Source of the DNA: Pararhodobacter zhoushanensis
GTDB taxonomy: Bacteria; Pseudomonadota; Alphaproteobacteria; Rhodobacterales; Rhodobacteraceae
Assembly: GCF_025949695.1 (NCBI RefSeq)
Contig: NZ_JAPDFL010000001.1
Location: forward strand, 1,036,001-1,100,000
DNA length: 64,000 bases
Direction of reading: 5' to 3'
Made by a program: the position numbers and the translations under genes. This document shows, piece by piece, positions 49,750 to 58,520 of the stretch (its first letter is position 1; each line of letters opens with the position of its first letter). The notes beneath the pieces were generated by a model. The model had not been told where the DNA came from and ran no database searches. It saw nothing but the letters and a program-made list of their open reading frames with translations.

Positions 49750-51020
49750 CCCGCCACCCCCTGCCATTGGCCGGTGACAGCGGCGTTGATGCAATCGGAC
49801 ACGGTGCCGAACCAGCCCTGCACCTTGGTGATCGCGGGCAGGTAATGCGCTTGTTTGGCGCTGTCGGTGGCGATAACGCGCACCCCGGGTGGCATCCGGC
49901 GCGAGATGGCCGGGCAGGTGTCGCTCATCACCACACCGCCGGCGGCCTCGATGATTTCGCAATAGCCGCTGCGCTCGGCGATCTGGCGGATCGCGCGCGG
50001 GGTATGGACCCACAGCGCCACATCGGCATGGATGCGCTTGCCTTCCAGCATATGCGCGATCAGCGCCATCTGCTCGATGGAGGCATGCGGGCAGCCCAGC
50101 ATGATGAAATCGACCTTGCGGTCGGTGGCGTTCTGCAGCCGCTCATAGGTCGCCAGCCGTTCGCGCGCGCCGTAGCGGATGGTGCGGAGCGAGCGTTTGG
50201 GGCCGAAGGCCTCGGCCACCGAACGCGCCTCGGGCGTGACGCCGGGGATGTGGTACATCTCGACCCCGCCGGACGAGGCCGCCGCCGCGCCGAAATGCTT
50301 GAGTTTCACAAGGTTGGGCTGGTGCGAGATGCCGTTCAGGACGGGGATGTTCTCTTCGACCTCGCCGCCGATGAAATACCCCAGCACCCCCCAGTCGGCC
50401 ATATCGTCGACCTCGATATCCAGCTCGATCAGATGCGAACCGAAGCGGTTTTCGGGCAGGTGATAGCCCCAATAGGGGATGCGCCCGGTCAGTGCTGCCG
50501 CGCCGGTGCTTTCCTTGCCTTCGACATTGGTGCGCGCGCCCAGAACGCTGTTGCAATAGATGACGGCCGAGGATTCCATCCACGCGCAATGCTCGCCCAG
50601 CACCGGCACATTGCCGACCTGATAGGGCGTGCAGGTGGCCATCAGGTTCACCCCGCGCTTGCCGAGGAATTTCTCGGACTCGCGCTGCATGCGGGCCAGC
50701 TCGGGATCGACACCCTGCAGTTCCCAGTTGTCATTGTCGATGCCGGTGATCAGCTGACAGGTCGGCACCGCCATATGCGGGATGTCGACGGTATCGTCGC
50801 TGTCGAGATTCAGCTCGGAAAACACCCGGTCGAAACCCTTGGCGGCAATCGGCGCGACCGAGGGGGTCGAGGCATTGAACGCCCCGGCCACATTCGCCGT
50901 CTCGACCAGCCGCTCGGCCCCCAAAGCCTCGCCATAGCGTTGCAGCAGGTCCATGGCGCGGGCTTTGGCGGGGCCTTGATCGCCGTTCAGCAGGGATTTC
51001 TCATAGTCTGTCAAATGCAT
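49746..51020 (-). CDS. Aconitase X large (catalytic) subunit
   Basis: A 424-residue subunit with typical aconitase X blocks: MATCTPYQ around Cys130, WMESSAVIYCNSVLGARTNV (149-167), LGCPHASIEQM and SDTCPAISRR. The conserved cysteines would bind a metal cluster. The characterised bacterial enzyme of this family dehydrates cis-3-hydroxy-L-proline; archaeal relatives act on phosphomevalonate. ATG 51020 gives the usual N-terminus MHLTDYEKSLLNGDQG. It is 19 bp downstream of the FAD oxidoreductase stop. Confidence 0.9.
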   Translation of the reverse strand: MHLTDYEKSLLNGDQGPAKARAMDLLQRYGEALGAERLVETANVAGAFNASTPSVAPIAAKGFDRVFSELNLDSDDTVDIPHMAVPTCQLITGIDNDNWELQGVDPELARMQRESEKFLGKRGVNLMATCTPYQVGNVPVLGEHCAWMESSAVIYCNSVLGARTNVEGKESTGAAALTGRIPYWGYHLPENRFGSHLIELDIEVDDMADWGVLGYFIGGEVEENIPVLNGISHQPNLVKLKHFGAAAASSGGVEMYHIPGVTPEARSVAEAFGPKRSLRTIRYGARERLATYERLQNATDRKVDFIMLGCPHASIEQMALIAHMLEGKRIHADVALWVHTPRAIRQIAERSGYCEIIEAAGGVVMSDTCPAISRRMPPGVRVIATDSAKQAHYLPAITKVQGWFGTVSDCINAAVTGQWQGVAG

Positions 51021-51039
51021 GGGGTCGCCTTTCTTGGGT

Positions 51040-52380
51040 TCAGGCGGTGACCGGGTTTGCCAGCTGTTCAGGTGTCCAGCGATAGTCGCGGCGCTCGACA
51101 TTGTCCGACACGCGCTCGCGCAGCTTGTCGCGGTCTATCTGATGCACCGAGCCCGAGCCCGCCAGATCCAGCGCCTGCGCCGCAGCCATGCCCATCGCCA
51201 TGCACGGCCCCATCACCCGCACGCTGGACAGCGCGGCGCTGTCAGCGTCGATGCAGCGCCCGGCGGCGACCAGATTGTGACATTCGGGCGAGATCAGGCT
51301 GCCCAGCGGGATGTAATGCACATGATCTTCGTCGAAGGTGATCCAGTGATGCCCGTCGCCGTGGTCATGCAGCTCTATCGGCCATGCCGTGCGACCGATG
51401 GCGTCGTCGAACTTGGTGCCCGCCTTGATCTCGTCGACCGTCAGCTGGTGCTGGCCGACGATCCAGCGCGTCTGGCGGATGCCGGGCAGACCGAACGAGC
51501 GCACACGCGCCGCGCCGAAACACTCGGGGAATTCTGCCCGCAGGAAATCGACGGCGATCGAGGCCTGCTGCTTGCCCTCAAGCGCCTTGATCGAGGCTTC
51601 GACCGGGTCCAGCGGGGTTTCGACATGGGTCATGTTCATCGCGACGATGCCGCGACCGGGGATGGTAAAGCCCAGCCCCTCGCGCCGGGTCAGCCCATAC
51701 GCATCGCCGCGCTCTTTCATCCGGGCGCTGATCGCCTGCTTCGAGGGCTGCGCGGCCTCGTTGATGTTTTCCAGCACGACCATCTGCGTGCCGAACACCT
51801 TGTGATTTTCCGGCTCGCGGCAGGCCAGACCCGCCTGCCACGCCAGCGCGGCATCGCCGCTGGCATCGACAAAGCCCTCGGCCTCGACCGTGACCGCGCC
51901 GTAGCGGGTCATGAACTGCGCGCTCAGGATGCGGCCATTGACCACATCCGTGGCCATCAGCGTGGCCCCCAGCACGGGCTGGATACCGGCGGTCAGGATG
52001 CTGCTTTCGACCCAGCGACCCAGCGCCACCTCGTCGTAATAGACCACGGTGGTGGTCGGTCCGTTGCGGTAATGCAGCGCCTGCTCCTGCGCGCCCAGCG
52101 CGTTCAGGATGTCATTGGCGATGCCATAGGTGAACTGATAGCCATGCGTGCCGTTGGAAAACAGACCGCAGAACGTGGCAATGATCGAATTGACCGCCTG
52201 TCCGCCCAGTGCCGGCTGGCTGTCCACCAACACCACACGACGGCCCAGCTTTGCGGCCTCCAGAGCCGCCGCCACGCCGGAAATCCCCGCACCGACCACG
52301 CACACATCCGCCACCAGTTTGCGCGGCGCAGGCGCATTCCGCCGGACCTCGATTGTCCCCGTGTTGGGAGAATCCCCCAT
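51040..52380 (-). CDS. FAD-dependent oxidoreductase (FAD_oxidored family)
   Basis: A 446-residue flavoprotein with an N-terminal dinucleotide fold VCVVGAGISGVAAALEAAKL (Gly30, 32, 35) and the second FAD contact EGFVDASGDAALAWQAG. It ends with the substrate-binding core typical of PF12831 proteins. Near its C-terminus VMGPCMAMGMAAAQA closes the FAD site. It leads the aconitase X / TRAP / dioxygenase operon and is divergent from a LysR gene. Substrate unknown; a hydroxy or amino acid is likely from the context. Confidence 0.85.
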   Translation of the reverse strand: MGDSPNTGTIEVRRNAPAPRKLVADVCVVGAGISGVAAALEAAKLGRRVVLVDSQPALGGQAVNSIIATFCGLFSNGTHGYQFTYGIANDILNALGAQEQALHYRNGPTTTVVYYDEVALGRWVESSILTAGIQPVLGATLMATDVVNGRILSAQFMTRYGAVTVEAEGFVDASGDAALAWQAGLACREPENHKVFGTQMVVLENINEAAQPSKQAISARMKERGDAYGLTRREGLGFTIPGRGIVAMNMTHVETPLDPVEASIKALEGKQQASIAVDFLRAEFPECFGAARVRSFGLPGIRQTRWIVGQHQLTVDEIKAGTKFDDAIGRTAWPIELHDHGDGHHWITFDEDHVHYIPLGSLISPECHNLVAAGRCIDADSAALSSVRVMGPCMAMGMAAAQALDLAGSGSVHQIDRDKLRERVSDNVERRDYRWTPEQLANPVTA

Positions 52381-52460
52381 AAACCTAACCTCCCAAATTC
52401 CTCGGTGGTTGCGCCCTGCCTCCCTGCAGGGGGTCCGATCGTGAGATCGGGCAACCAGAA

Positions 52461-52477
52461 ATTCATTGTTAACGAAT
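52461..52477. promoter_or_regulatory. Imperfect palindrome, candidate LysR operator
   Basis: ATTCATTGTTAACGAAT matches its reverse complement at 12 of 17 positions, in an AT-rich patch of the divergent promoter region, 81-97 bp before the FAD oxidoreductase ATG. Confidence 0.4.
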
Positions 52478-52513
52478 CGATTTTGATGAAAAAGAGCTAT
52501 ATCGACGCGTCAG

Positions 52514-52532
52514 CTTTCGCGGATTGCGAAAG
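52514..52532. promoter_or_regulatory. Perfect inverted repeat, candidate LysR autoregulatory site
   Basis: CTTTCGC-GGATT-GCGAAAG has 7-bp arms and a 5-bp centre with the LysR T-N11-A layout. It lies 27-45 bp before the LysR ATG, where it would overlap that promoter. Confidence 0.55.
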
Positions 52533-52558
52533 GGGCGGGGCGCCGCTTGGGGGCTTTC

Positions 52559-53488
52559 ATGGATACGCTCGACAATATCCGCACATTTCTGGCCGTGGCG
52601 CGGCACGGCAGCTTCTCGGCCACCGCACGGGCGCTGGATACCGTGCCCTCGGTGGTGTCCAAGCGGGTCTCGCAGCTGGAACACCAGTTGAAAACGCCGC
52701 TTTTCGTGCGCTCGACGCGCGAGCTGGCCCTGACCGAAGCGGGCCGCGTCTACAGCCTGCGCTTTCAGGCCGCGCTGCCCGAACTCGACGCGGTTCTGCA
52801 CGACGGCTGGGGGCCGCGCAGCGCGTTGCAGGCGCATCTGCGGATCAAATGCCCGACCACGCTGTCGATGTATTACATCGGCGACGCGCTGGTGAGCTTT
52901 CGCAGCGCGCATCCGGGGGTGCGGATCGAACTGGTGTTGATGGATCGCTCGGTCAATCCGATCGAAGAGCGCTTTGATATTGCCATCGGTGCCCTGCCGA
53001 CGACCTACACAAACGTCGCCGATATCCCCTTGTGCGGAATGAAACGGCTTCTGGTCGCTTCGCCCGACTATCTGCGGACCCATGGCATGCCCGATCACCC
53101 GCGCGATCTGGCAGGGCGGGAATGCAACGTCTTTGCGGCAACCGGGGCAACATGGGTGTTCGAGGGGCCTTCGGGCACGGTCAGCGTCGAGGTGCAAAAC
53201 AGCTTCACCGCCAATGACAGCACGATGCTGCTCAAGGCGGTCGAGCATGGCCTCGGCTTTGCGACGCTGGCCTCGTACATCGCGCAACCGGCGGTCGAGG
53301 CCGGGCGGATCGTGGCGGTGCTGCCCGATTTCCGGCTGCCCGATTTCACCATCAAGGCGATGGTGCCAGAGAACCGGCGCTTGAACCCGGCGGTGCAGGT
53401 CTTGCTGCAACACCTGATCGACGCGTCGCAGGACGCGGTTCAGCGGGCGAACACGCTGTCATCCGTGCCGCACGCGTGGGTTGGCTGA
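52559..53488 (+). CDS. LysR-family regulator of the aconitase X operon
   Basis: A 309-residue LysR protein. It has an N-terminal winged helix (DTLDNIRTFLAVARHGSFSA, ARALDTVPSVVSKRVSQLE) and an effector domain in which IKCPTTLSMYYIGDAL begins the binding fold. ATG 52559 is preferred over the TTG at 52547. It is divergent from the FAD oxidoreductase, with two inverted repeats between, so it probably activates that operon in response to the transported compound. It ends 15 bp before the convergent hydrolase stop. Confidence 0.9.
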   Translation: MDTLDNIRTFLAVARHGSFSATARALDTVPSVVSKRVSQLEHQLKTPLFVRSTRELALTEAGRVYSLRFQAALPELDAVLHDGWGPRSALQAHLRIKCPTTLSMYYIGDALVSFRSAHPGVRIELVLMDRSVNPIEERFDIAIGALPTTYTNVADIPLCGMKRLLVASPDYLRTHGMPDHPRDLAGRECNVFAATGATWVFEGPSGTVSVEVQNSFTANDSTMLLKAVEHGLGFATLASYIAQPAVEAGRIVAVLPDFRLPDFTIKAMVPENRRLNPAVQVLLQHLIDASQDAVQRANTLSSVPHAWVG

Positions 53489-53503
53489 CGGCGCAGAGCG
53501 TCG

Positions 53504-54391
53504 TCAGGTCAGATAGATGGTGAACCAGCTGAGGGTGCGCTGCCATGCCAGCGCGGCGGCGGCTTCGTCGTAGCGCGGCGTGCTGTCGTTGTGGAACCCG
53601 TGGTTCACATGGGGGTAGATATGGGCCTCGTAGACCTTGTCGCTTTCGATCAGCGCGGCTTCCATCGGCGGCCATCCCTGCAGGATGCGCTCGTCCAGCG
53701 CGGCGTAATGCAGCATCAACGGCGCTTCGATACGGGGAACGTCGGCGGCATCGGCCTGACGGCCATAGAAGGACACGCCAGCGGTCAGTTCGGGATAGGC
53801 TACCGCCAGCGCATTCACCACGCCGCCCCCATAGCAAAAGCCGACAGCGCCAACCTTGCCGGTGCAATCCTCACGCGCCAGCAGGTGCTCGAACCCGGCG
53901 AAGAAGTCGTTCATCAACTGCGTGCTGTCGACCTGACTTTGCAGCTCGCGCCCCTCAGCGTCATTGCCGGGATACCCGCCAACCGAGGTCAGCCCGTCCG
54001 GCGCCAGCGCCATGAACCCGGCCTTTGCCAGACGGCGGGCGACGTCTTCGATATAGGGGTTCAGGCCACGGTTTTCGTGGATGACCAGCACCGCCGGCAG
54101 GGGCCCCTCGGCCGAAGCCGGGCGCACCAGATAGCCGCGCACGTCACCGGTGCCGTTCGGGCTGGGGTAGGTGATATACGTGGCGGCGATCTCGGGGTCG
54201 TCGGCGCTGACCTGCTGGGCCAGCGCGTAGTCGGGCGACAGCATCCCCAGCAGGGCACCCGCCGTCACGCCGCCAACCGCGTATTTTCCCGCACGCTCCA
54301 GAAAGTCGCGTTTGGTCAATTTGCCATGGGCATAGAAATCATAGAGGTCGAGCAGACCCTGATCGAAATCCTTGGCCGTCATGCGCGTCAT
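53504..54391 (-). CDS. Dienelactone hydrolase family protein with a Tat-like export signal
   Basis: A 295-residue alpha/beta hydrolase. The catalytic triad is Cys186 in GFCYGGG, Asp233 in ALDERIL and a His in NHGFHND (264 or 267). The N-terminus has TKRDFLERAGKYAVGGVTAG, a Tat-like motif with Lys-Arg instead of Arg-Arg, so export is possible. Dienelactone hydrolases open lactones, but many members have other ester substrates. A second cytoplasmic member lies 570 bp away. Confidence 0.87.
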   Translation of the reverse strand: MTRMTAKDFDQGLLDLYDFYAHGKLTKRDFLERAGKYAVGGVTAGALLGMLSPDYALAQQVSADDPEIAATYITYPSPNGTGDVRGYLVRPASAEGPLPAVLVIHENRGLNPYIEDVARRLAKAGFMALAPDGLTSVGGYPGNDAEGRELQSQVDSTQLMNDFFAGFEHLLAREDCTGKVGAVGFCYGGGVVNALAVAYPELTAGVSFYGRQADAADVPRIEAPLMLHYAALDERILQGWPPMEAALIESDKVYEAHIYPHVNHGFHNDSTPRYDEAAAALAWQRTLSWFTIYLT

Positions 54392-54481
54392 CTGCGGTCC
54401 CTCCCCGGGTGATCCTATGGATCAGAGATAGGACAGATTGGCCTAAGTCACGCGGCGGGCCACGAGGTGACGCAAGCGTGA

Positions 54482-54958
54482 TCAGCCCGCAGCGGCGTGC
54501 GGCACAACGACACGCCACCAGTCCAGTGCCGCTTGCAACAACGGCTGCATGGGCAGGCTTTCCGCCGGCGTGACCAGATACAGGCGCGGCACCGTGCCGG
54601 CGTTATACAGGCTGACCATCAGATCGCCGACCGGCAGGCTGGCGAAGCCTTCGGGCGGGATCTGGGTGGCGATCAGGGCAAGATGCGGGCCGTTCGCGCT
54701 GCAGGCGGTCAGGTCCATCAGGGGCCCGAACGCCGGGTCGGCGGCCCGCAACGCGGCGCGGAAGCTCAGGATATCGCCCGCCCGCGCCAAAGGCGAGGGC
54801 AGCGCCGCGCGCCGCGCGTGGGCCAGATCCGACAGGCGGTCCAGCGCCACGGCGGCGTGCAGGGCATGGCGGGCGGACAGCGGGGCGGCGCGGCTGTCCG
54901 CGACCGCCTGAACCGCCGCCCGCCATCCGGCGGCCAGCGCCGCGTCCGTGTCCGCCAT
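54482..54958 (-). CDS. Hypothetical protein coupled to a dienelactone hydrolase
   Basis: A 158-residue, alanine- and leucine-rich, mainly helical protein without signal peptide or membrane helix. I recognise no family. It starts two bases after the stop of the upstream dienelactone hydrolase, so it is probably translated with it. The stretch VGDLMVSLYNAGTVPRLYLV looks like a small alpha-beta core. Codon composition is as GC-rich as its neighbours, which supports a real gene over chance. No function is suggested. Confidence 0.6.
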   Translation of the reverse strand: MADTDAALAAGWRAAVQAVADSRAAPLSARHALHAAVALDRLSDLAHARRAALPSPLARAGDILSFRAALRAADPAFGPLMDLTACSANGPHLALIATQIPPEGFASLPVGDLMVSLYNAGTVPRLYLVTPAESLPMQPLLQAALDWWRVVVPHAAAG

Positions 54959-54960
54959 GC

Positions 54961-55635
54961 TCAGGCGAGGTGCCGGGCGAAGAATTCGGCGGTACGGGCG
55001 AAGGCGACAGTCGCCGCCGGGGCGTCGAAGGTCGGCTTGCGCTCGTCGTTGTAAAAGCCGTGATCGGCGTCATAGACGTAGATCGGCAACTGCGGATAAC
55101 GGGCGCGCAACTGTTCGACCTGCTCCAGCGGAATGCCCGCGTCACGGTCGCCGTAATGCATCTCGATCGGGATCTGCGGGGCGGCGTCGATATAGTTCAT
55201 CACCCCGCCGCCGTAATAGCCCGAGGCCGCCGACAGCCCCATCCCGGCATGCGCCGCGCGCCAGGTCAGCATGCCGCCGAAACAATAGCCGGTAACGCCG
55301 ACCTTGCCTGCTTTGGCCGCTTCGGCCACCGCCGCTTTCACATCCAGCAGCGCCTGATCCAGTTTGAAGCTGCCGATGAAACTGCGGGCTTTGGTGAACT
55401 GCTCGGGCGAGTAGTCATCGGTGAAAAAGCCCGGCATCGCCCGGTCCTGAACGGCGGGCGCGATGGCCAGATAGCCAAGGGCGGCAAAGCGGTCAGCGGT
55501 GCTCTGGATCTGGTGATTGACGCCGAAGATCTCTTGCAGCACCACGACGCCGCCGCGCGGCGTGCCCTCGGGCTCGGCCCGGTAGGCGCGCAGCGGGACG
55601 TTATCCTCGGTTGGCAGCGTGATGAACTCGCCCAT
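54961..55635 (-). CDS. Dienelactone hydrolase family protein
   Basis: A 224-residue cytoplasmic alpha/beta hydrolase with Cys118 in GYCFGGM, Asp165 in YGDRDAG and His192 in DADHGFYND, the complete dienelactone hydrolase triad. No export signal is seen. It is followed at once by a hypothetical gene. Carboxymethylenebutenolide hydrolase activity is the family standard, but no chlorocatechol pathway genes are nearby. Confidence 0.92.
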   Translation of the reverse strand: MGEFITLPTEDNVPLRAYRAEPEGTPRGGVVVLQEIFGVNHQIQSTADRFAALGYLAIAPAVQDRAMPGFFTDDYSPEQFTKARSFIGSFKLDQALLDVKAAVAEAAKAGKVGVTGYCFGGMLTWRAAHAGMGLSAASGYYGGGVMNYIDAAPQIPIEMHYGDRDAGIPLEQVEQLRARYPQLPIYVYDADHGFYNDERKPTFDAPAATVAFARTAEFFARHLA

Positions 55636-55705
55636 CGTGTCTCTCCCGTTGATCTGAAATTTGGCGCGAGCAGAGCAAAGTTTGCCGCAGGGCGCAACCG
55701 GCCAT

Positions 55706-56389
55706 TCAGGCCGCGTCGCTCACGAACCCGCCGTCCACCGCCCGCAGGATCGGCGTTGCGAAGACTCCCTTGACCCGCTCAGGCCCCGGCACCGCCTGCC
55801 GCCACTTCGTGCCTTGTTCCATCGCGACGGCAACGCCGACCGGCGCGATCCCGGCCTTGTCCAGCAGCCTCAACACGGCGGCCAGAGAACTACCGGAACT
55901 GACAACATCATCCACCAGCAGCACCCGGCGGCCTTGCAGCAGGGGCAGCATGCGCGGGTCCAGATAGATGTCCTTGCCACCGCCGGGGGTGGTGATCGAT
56001 TTCAGGGGCTCGCTGAGGGCCTCGTCGTACCAGAATTTGCGCGACGTGCCCAAAGCCACCATCCGCGCATGGCCAAACCGCCGCGCCAGCGATGTGGCGA
56101 GCGTCAGGCCCAAAGTCGGAACACCGATCACCACGTCGGCCTTTGCGTCGGCCCACAGTGCCGCCATCCCCTCGACCAGCGCGTCATGCACAACAAACGA
56201 GGCCTGATTGACGATCAGCGAGGCCACCGCCTGCGTGCCATCCCCCGGCAGCACCCGGATCGGCAGCAGGATCTGGCGACCATCGGGCAGGGTGGCTGGA
56301 TAGTGGTGGCTGTGGACAGTGCCGGGGCCGGTGGCATAGCTGCCCAGCGCAAAGATCTGCTGCCAGAAGTCGTGCGGAGCGAGCGTCAT
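55706..56389 (-). CDS. Phosphoribosyltransferase family protein
   Basis: A 227-residue type I PRTase with the PRPP loop VLLVDDVVSSGSSLAAVLR and an Asp-Asp pair at its start. An N-terminal extension of about 70 residues has YATGPGTVHSHHYPATLPDG. It resembles ComF/Gpt/adenine-type enzymes by motif only, so the base is uncertain. It is divergent from the M20 gene, with 48 bp between starts. Purine-related genes further right (nucleoside hydrolase, amidohydrolase) make a purine salvage role plausible. Confidence 0.8.
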   Translation of the reverse strand: MTLAPHDFWQQIFALGSYATGPGTVHSHHYPATLPDGRQILLPIRVLPGDGTQAVASLIVNQASFVVHDALVEGMAALWADAKADVVIGVPTLGLTLATSLARRFGHARMVALGTSRKFWYDEALSEPLKSITTPGGGKDIYLDPRMLPLLQGRRVLLVDDVVSSGSSLAAVLRLLDKAGIAPVGVAVAMEQGTKWRQAVPGPERVKGVFATPILRAVDGGFVSDAA

Positions 56390-56437
56390 GGCGGGTCTAC
56401 CTCTGGCATTCGGCGGGGGGATGGGTCACTTTGCGGT

Positions 56438-57631
56438 ATGGCAAACTCACTGACCGATTGGCAAGACATGACCGCGACCCTTCCCGATGATGAACAGGCG
56501 ATGCTGGTCGCCCTGCGCCACGATCTGCACGCCCATCCCGAACTGGGGTTCGAGGAAACCCGCACCGCCGCCCTCGTCGCCGAGAAGCTGGCCGAGGCGG
56601 GGATCGAGGTGCATCGCGGGCTGGGCGAGACCGGCGTGGTCGGCACGCTGCGGCGGGGTAACGGGCACGGGCGCATCGCGCTCAGGGCCGACATGGACGC
56701 GCTGGCGATGCCCGAACACACGGGCCTGCCCTATGCCAGCCAGAACCCCGGCCGGATGCACGCCTGCGGCCATGACGGGCACACGGTGATGCTGCTGGGC
56801 GCGGCGCGGCAACTGGCGCGGGACGGGGGTTTCAACGGCACGGTGCATTTCATCTTTCAGCCTGCCGAAGAGGGGCGCGGCGGGGCGCAGCGCATGGTTG
56901 CGGACGGGTTTTTCGAGCAGTTCCCCGTGGATCGCGTCTATGGGCTGCACAACATGCCCGGTCTTGACCCTGACGAGATGGCCGTGGTCGAGGGGCCGCA
57001 ACTGGCATCCTCGGACCGCTGGGAGGTGGTGTTCACCGGCACCGGCACGCATGGTGCCAAGCCGCATCTGGGGCGTGACGCGATCACGGCGGCGGGGGCG
57101 TTTCTGACGGCGGTCCATACCATCGTCGCGCGGGTGGTCGATCCGCTGGCACCCGCCGTGGTCAGCGCCTGCGCGCTGTCGGCAGGGGATTTCTCGGCCC
57201 TCAACGTGATCCCCGACACGGCGCGGGTGGGTGGCACGGCGCGGGCCTATGCCCCCGATGTGCGCGACCAGCTTGAGGCGGAACTGAACCGCATCGCCCA
57301 AGGCATTGCGGCGACCTATGGCATCACGGCGCGCTTTGACTACCGGCGCGGCGTGCCGCCGGTGATCAACGATCCCGACGCCACCGCCCGCGCGCTGAAG
57401 GCCGCGCAGCGCGCGCTGCCCAAGGTGCGCCGCGCCTTTCCGCCCTCGACGGCTGGCGATGATTTCGCCGTTTTCTCGCAGCAGGTGCCGGGGTGTTATG
57501 TCTGGCTGGGCAATGGCCCGGCCGTGGACGGCGCGCTGCATCACAACACGCGCTATGACTTCAATGACGCGGCGATTGCCTCGGGCGTGGCGTTCTGGAC
57601 CGAACTGGTGCGTTCTGAGCTTACCGACTGA
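56438..57631 (+). CDS. M20-family amidohydrolase / peptidase
   Basis: A 397-residue metal-dependent amidohydrolase of the M20D type (hippurate hydrolase or IAA-amino-acid hydrolase-like). Signatures are HPELGFEETRT, ALRADMDALAM, the metal site HACGHDGHTVML and QPAEEGRGGAQ with the catalytic glutamate, then a dimerisation domain. ATG 56438 begins it; 56468 is an alternative. Its 3' end overlaps the convergent nucleoside hydrolase gene by 11 bases. It would cleave an N-acyl amino acid in the cytoplasm. Confidence 0.9.
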   Translation: MANSLTDWQDMTATLPDDEQAMLVALRHDLHAHPELGFEETRTAALVAEKLAEAGIEVHRGLGETGVVGTLRRGNGHGRIALRADMDALAMPEHTGLPYASQNPGRMHACGHDGHTVMLLGAARQLARDGGFNGTVHFIFQPAEEGRGGAQRMVADGFFEQFPVDRVYGLHNMPGLDPDEMAVVEGPQLASSDRWEVVFTGTGTHGAKPHLGRDAITAAGAFLTAVHTIVARVVDPLAPAVVSACALSAGDFSALNVIPDTARVGGTARAYAPDVRDQLEAELNRIAQGIAATYGITARFDYRRGVPPVINDPDATARALKAAQRALPKVRRAFPPSTAGDDFAVFSQQVPGCYVWLGNGPAVDGALHHNTRYDFNDAAIASGVAFWTELVRSELTD

Positions 57632-58520
57632 CCGGACGGCACAGCCCCGCCCACAGGGTTTCCCGCGCGGCCTCGGCGTCGATCCGCATCGCCACGTTGA
57701 TGGCGGGGCGGGCGTTGTCGGGGACCAGACGGCCCGGATGGTCGCCGGTGTCGACGCGCAGGCGCATCGGGTCGGTGCCGAAGATCTGCGGTGCCAAGGC
57801 CAGCAGCATCACGCAGGGGTCGTGCAGCGGGCGGGATTCACGGGTCGAGCCGGTGAAATACGCCTCGATCAGTGCGGCGGCGGTGGTGGCCGCAGGCGTT
57901 CCGGCGGCGCGCAAGTCGGCCAGATGGGCGGGCGTGGCGCGGAATTGGCGGGTGACGTCGAGCGGGATCAGCGTCAGCGGCACGCCCGCGCCCAGCACGA
58001 TATCGGCGGCCAGCGCATCAGCGGCGAGGTTGAACTCGGCGTAGGGGCCAGCGTTGCCCGGCTCATGGACCGTGCCGCCCATGGCGATGATGCCACCCAG
58101 CCGGGCGAAGGCCGCCGGGTGGTCGCGCGCCAGCAGCGCAAGGTTGGTGAGCGGCGCAAGGGCGAGGATCGTCACGCTGCCCGAGGGTTCGTTCATCAGG
58201 TGCGCGACCATGAAGCTCACAGCATCCGGCACCGCCTTGGCCAGCGGGGCGGGCAAGGCCACGCCGCCCAGCCCGTCGGCGCCGTGGATCGCCTCTTCGC
58301 TCAGGCCTTCACCGGCCAGTGGTCCCTCGGCCCCCCGCACCACCGGCACATTTGCGCCGCATACCGCCAACAGCCGCAGCGCGTTGTCGGTGGTGCGCGT
58401 GATGCCGATGTTGCCCGCGACGCTGGTGATCGCCTGCACGTCAAAGCCCGGAGCGCCCAGTGCGAACAGGATCGCCACGGCGTCATCCAGACCGGGGTCG
58501 GTGTCGATGATGACCTTCAT
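57621..58520 (-). CDS. Nucleoside hydrolase (IunH family)
   Basis: A 299-residue enzyme that splits a ribonucleoside into base and ribose. The calcium-binding signature DTDPGLDDAVAIL begins at residue 6, with the conserved NIGITRTTDN and the later TVHEPGNAGPYAEFN. Its ATG overlaps the amidohydrolase stop (ATGA). Last gene of the PotABCD-like operon. The purine or pyrimidine preference cannot be read from the sequence. Confidence 0.93.
   Translation of the reverse strand: MKVIIDTDPGLDDAVAILFALGAPGFDVQAITSVAGNIGITRTTDNALRLLAVCGANVPVVRGAEGPLAGEGLSEEAIHGADGLGGVALPAPLAKAVPDAVSFMVAHLMNEPSGSVTILALAPLTNLALLARDHPAAFARLGGIIAMGGTVHEPGNAGPYAEFNLAADALAADIVLGAGVPLTLIPLDVTRQFRATPAHLADLRAAGTPAATTAAALIEAYFTGSTRESRPLHDPCVMLLALAPQIFGTDPMRLRVDTGDHPGRLVPDNARPAINVAMRIDAEAARETLWAGLCRPVSR

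Noticed and set aside
54411..54423. Small palindrome GATCC-TAT-GGATC upstream of the first dienelactone hydrolase.
   Set aside because: Only 5-bp arms, no matching promoter boxes, and no adjacent regulator; chance is likely.
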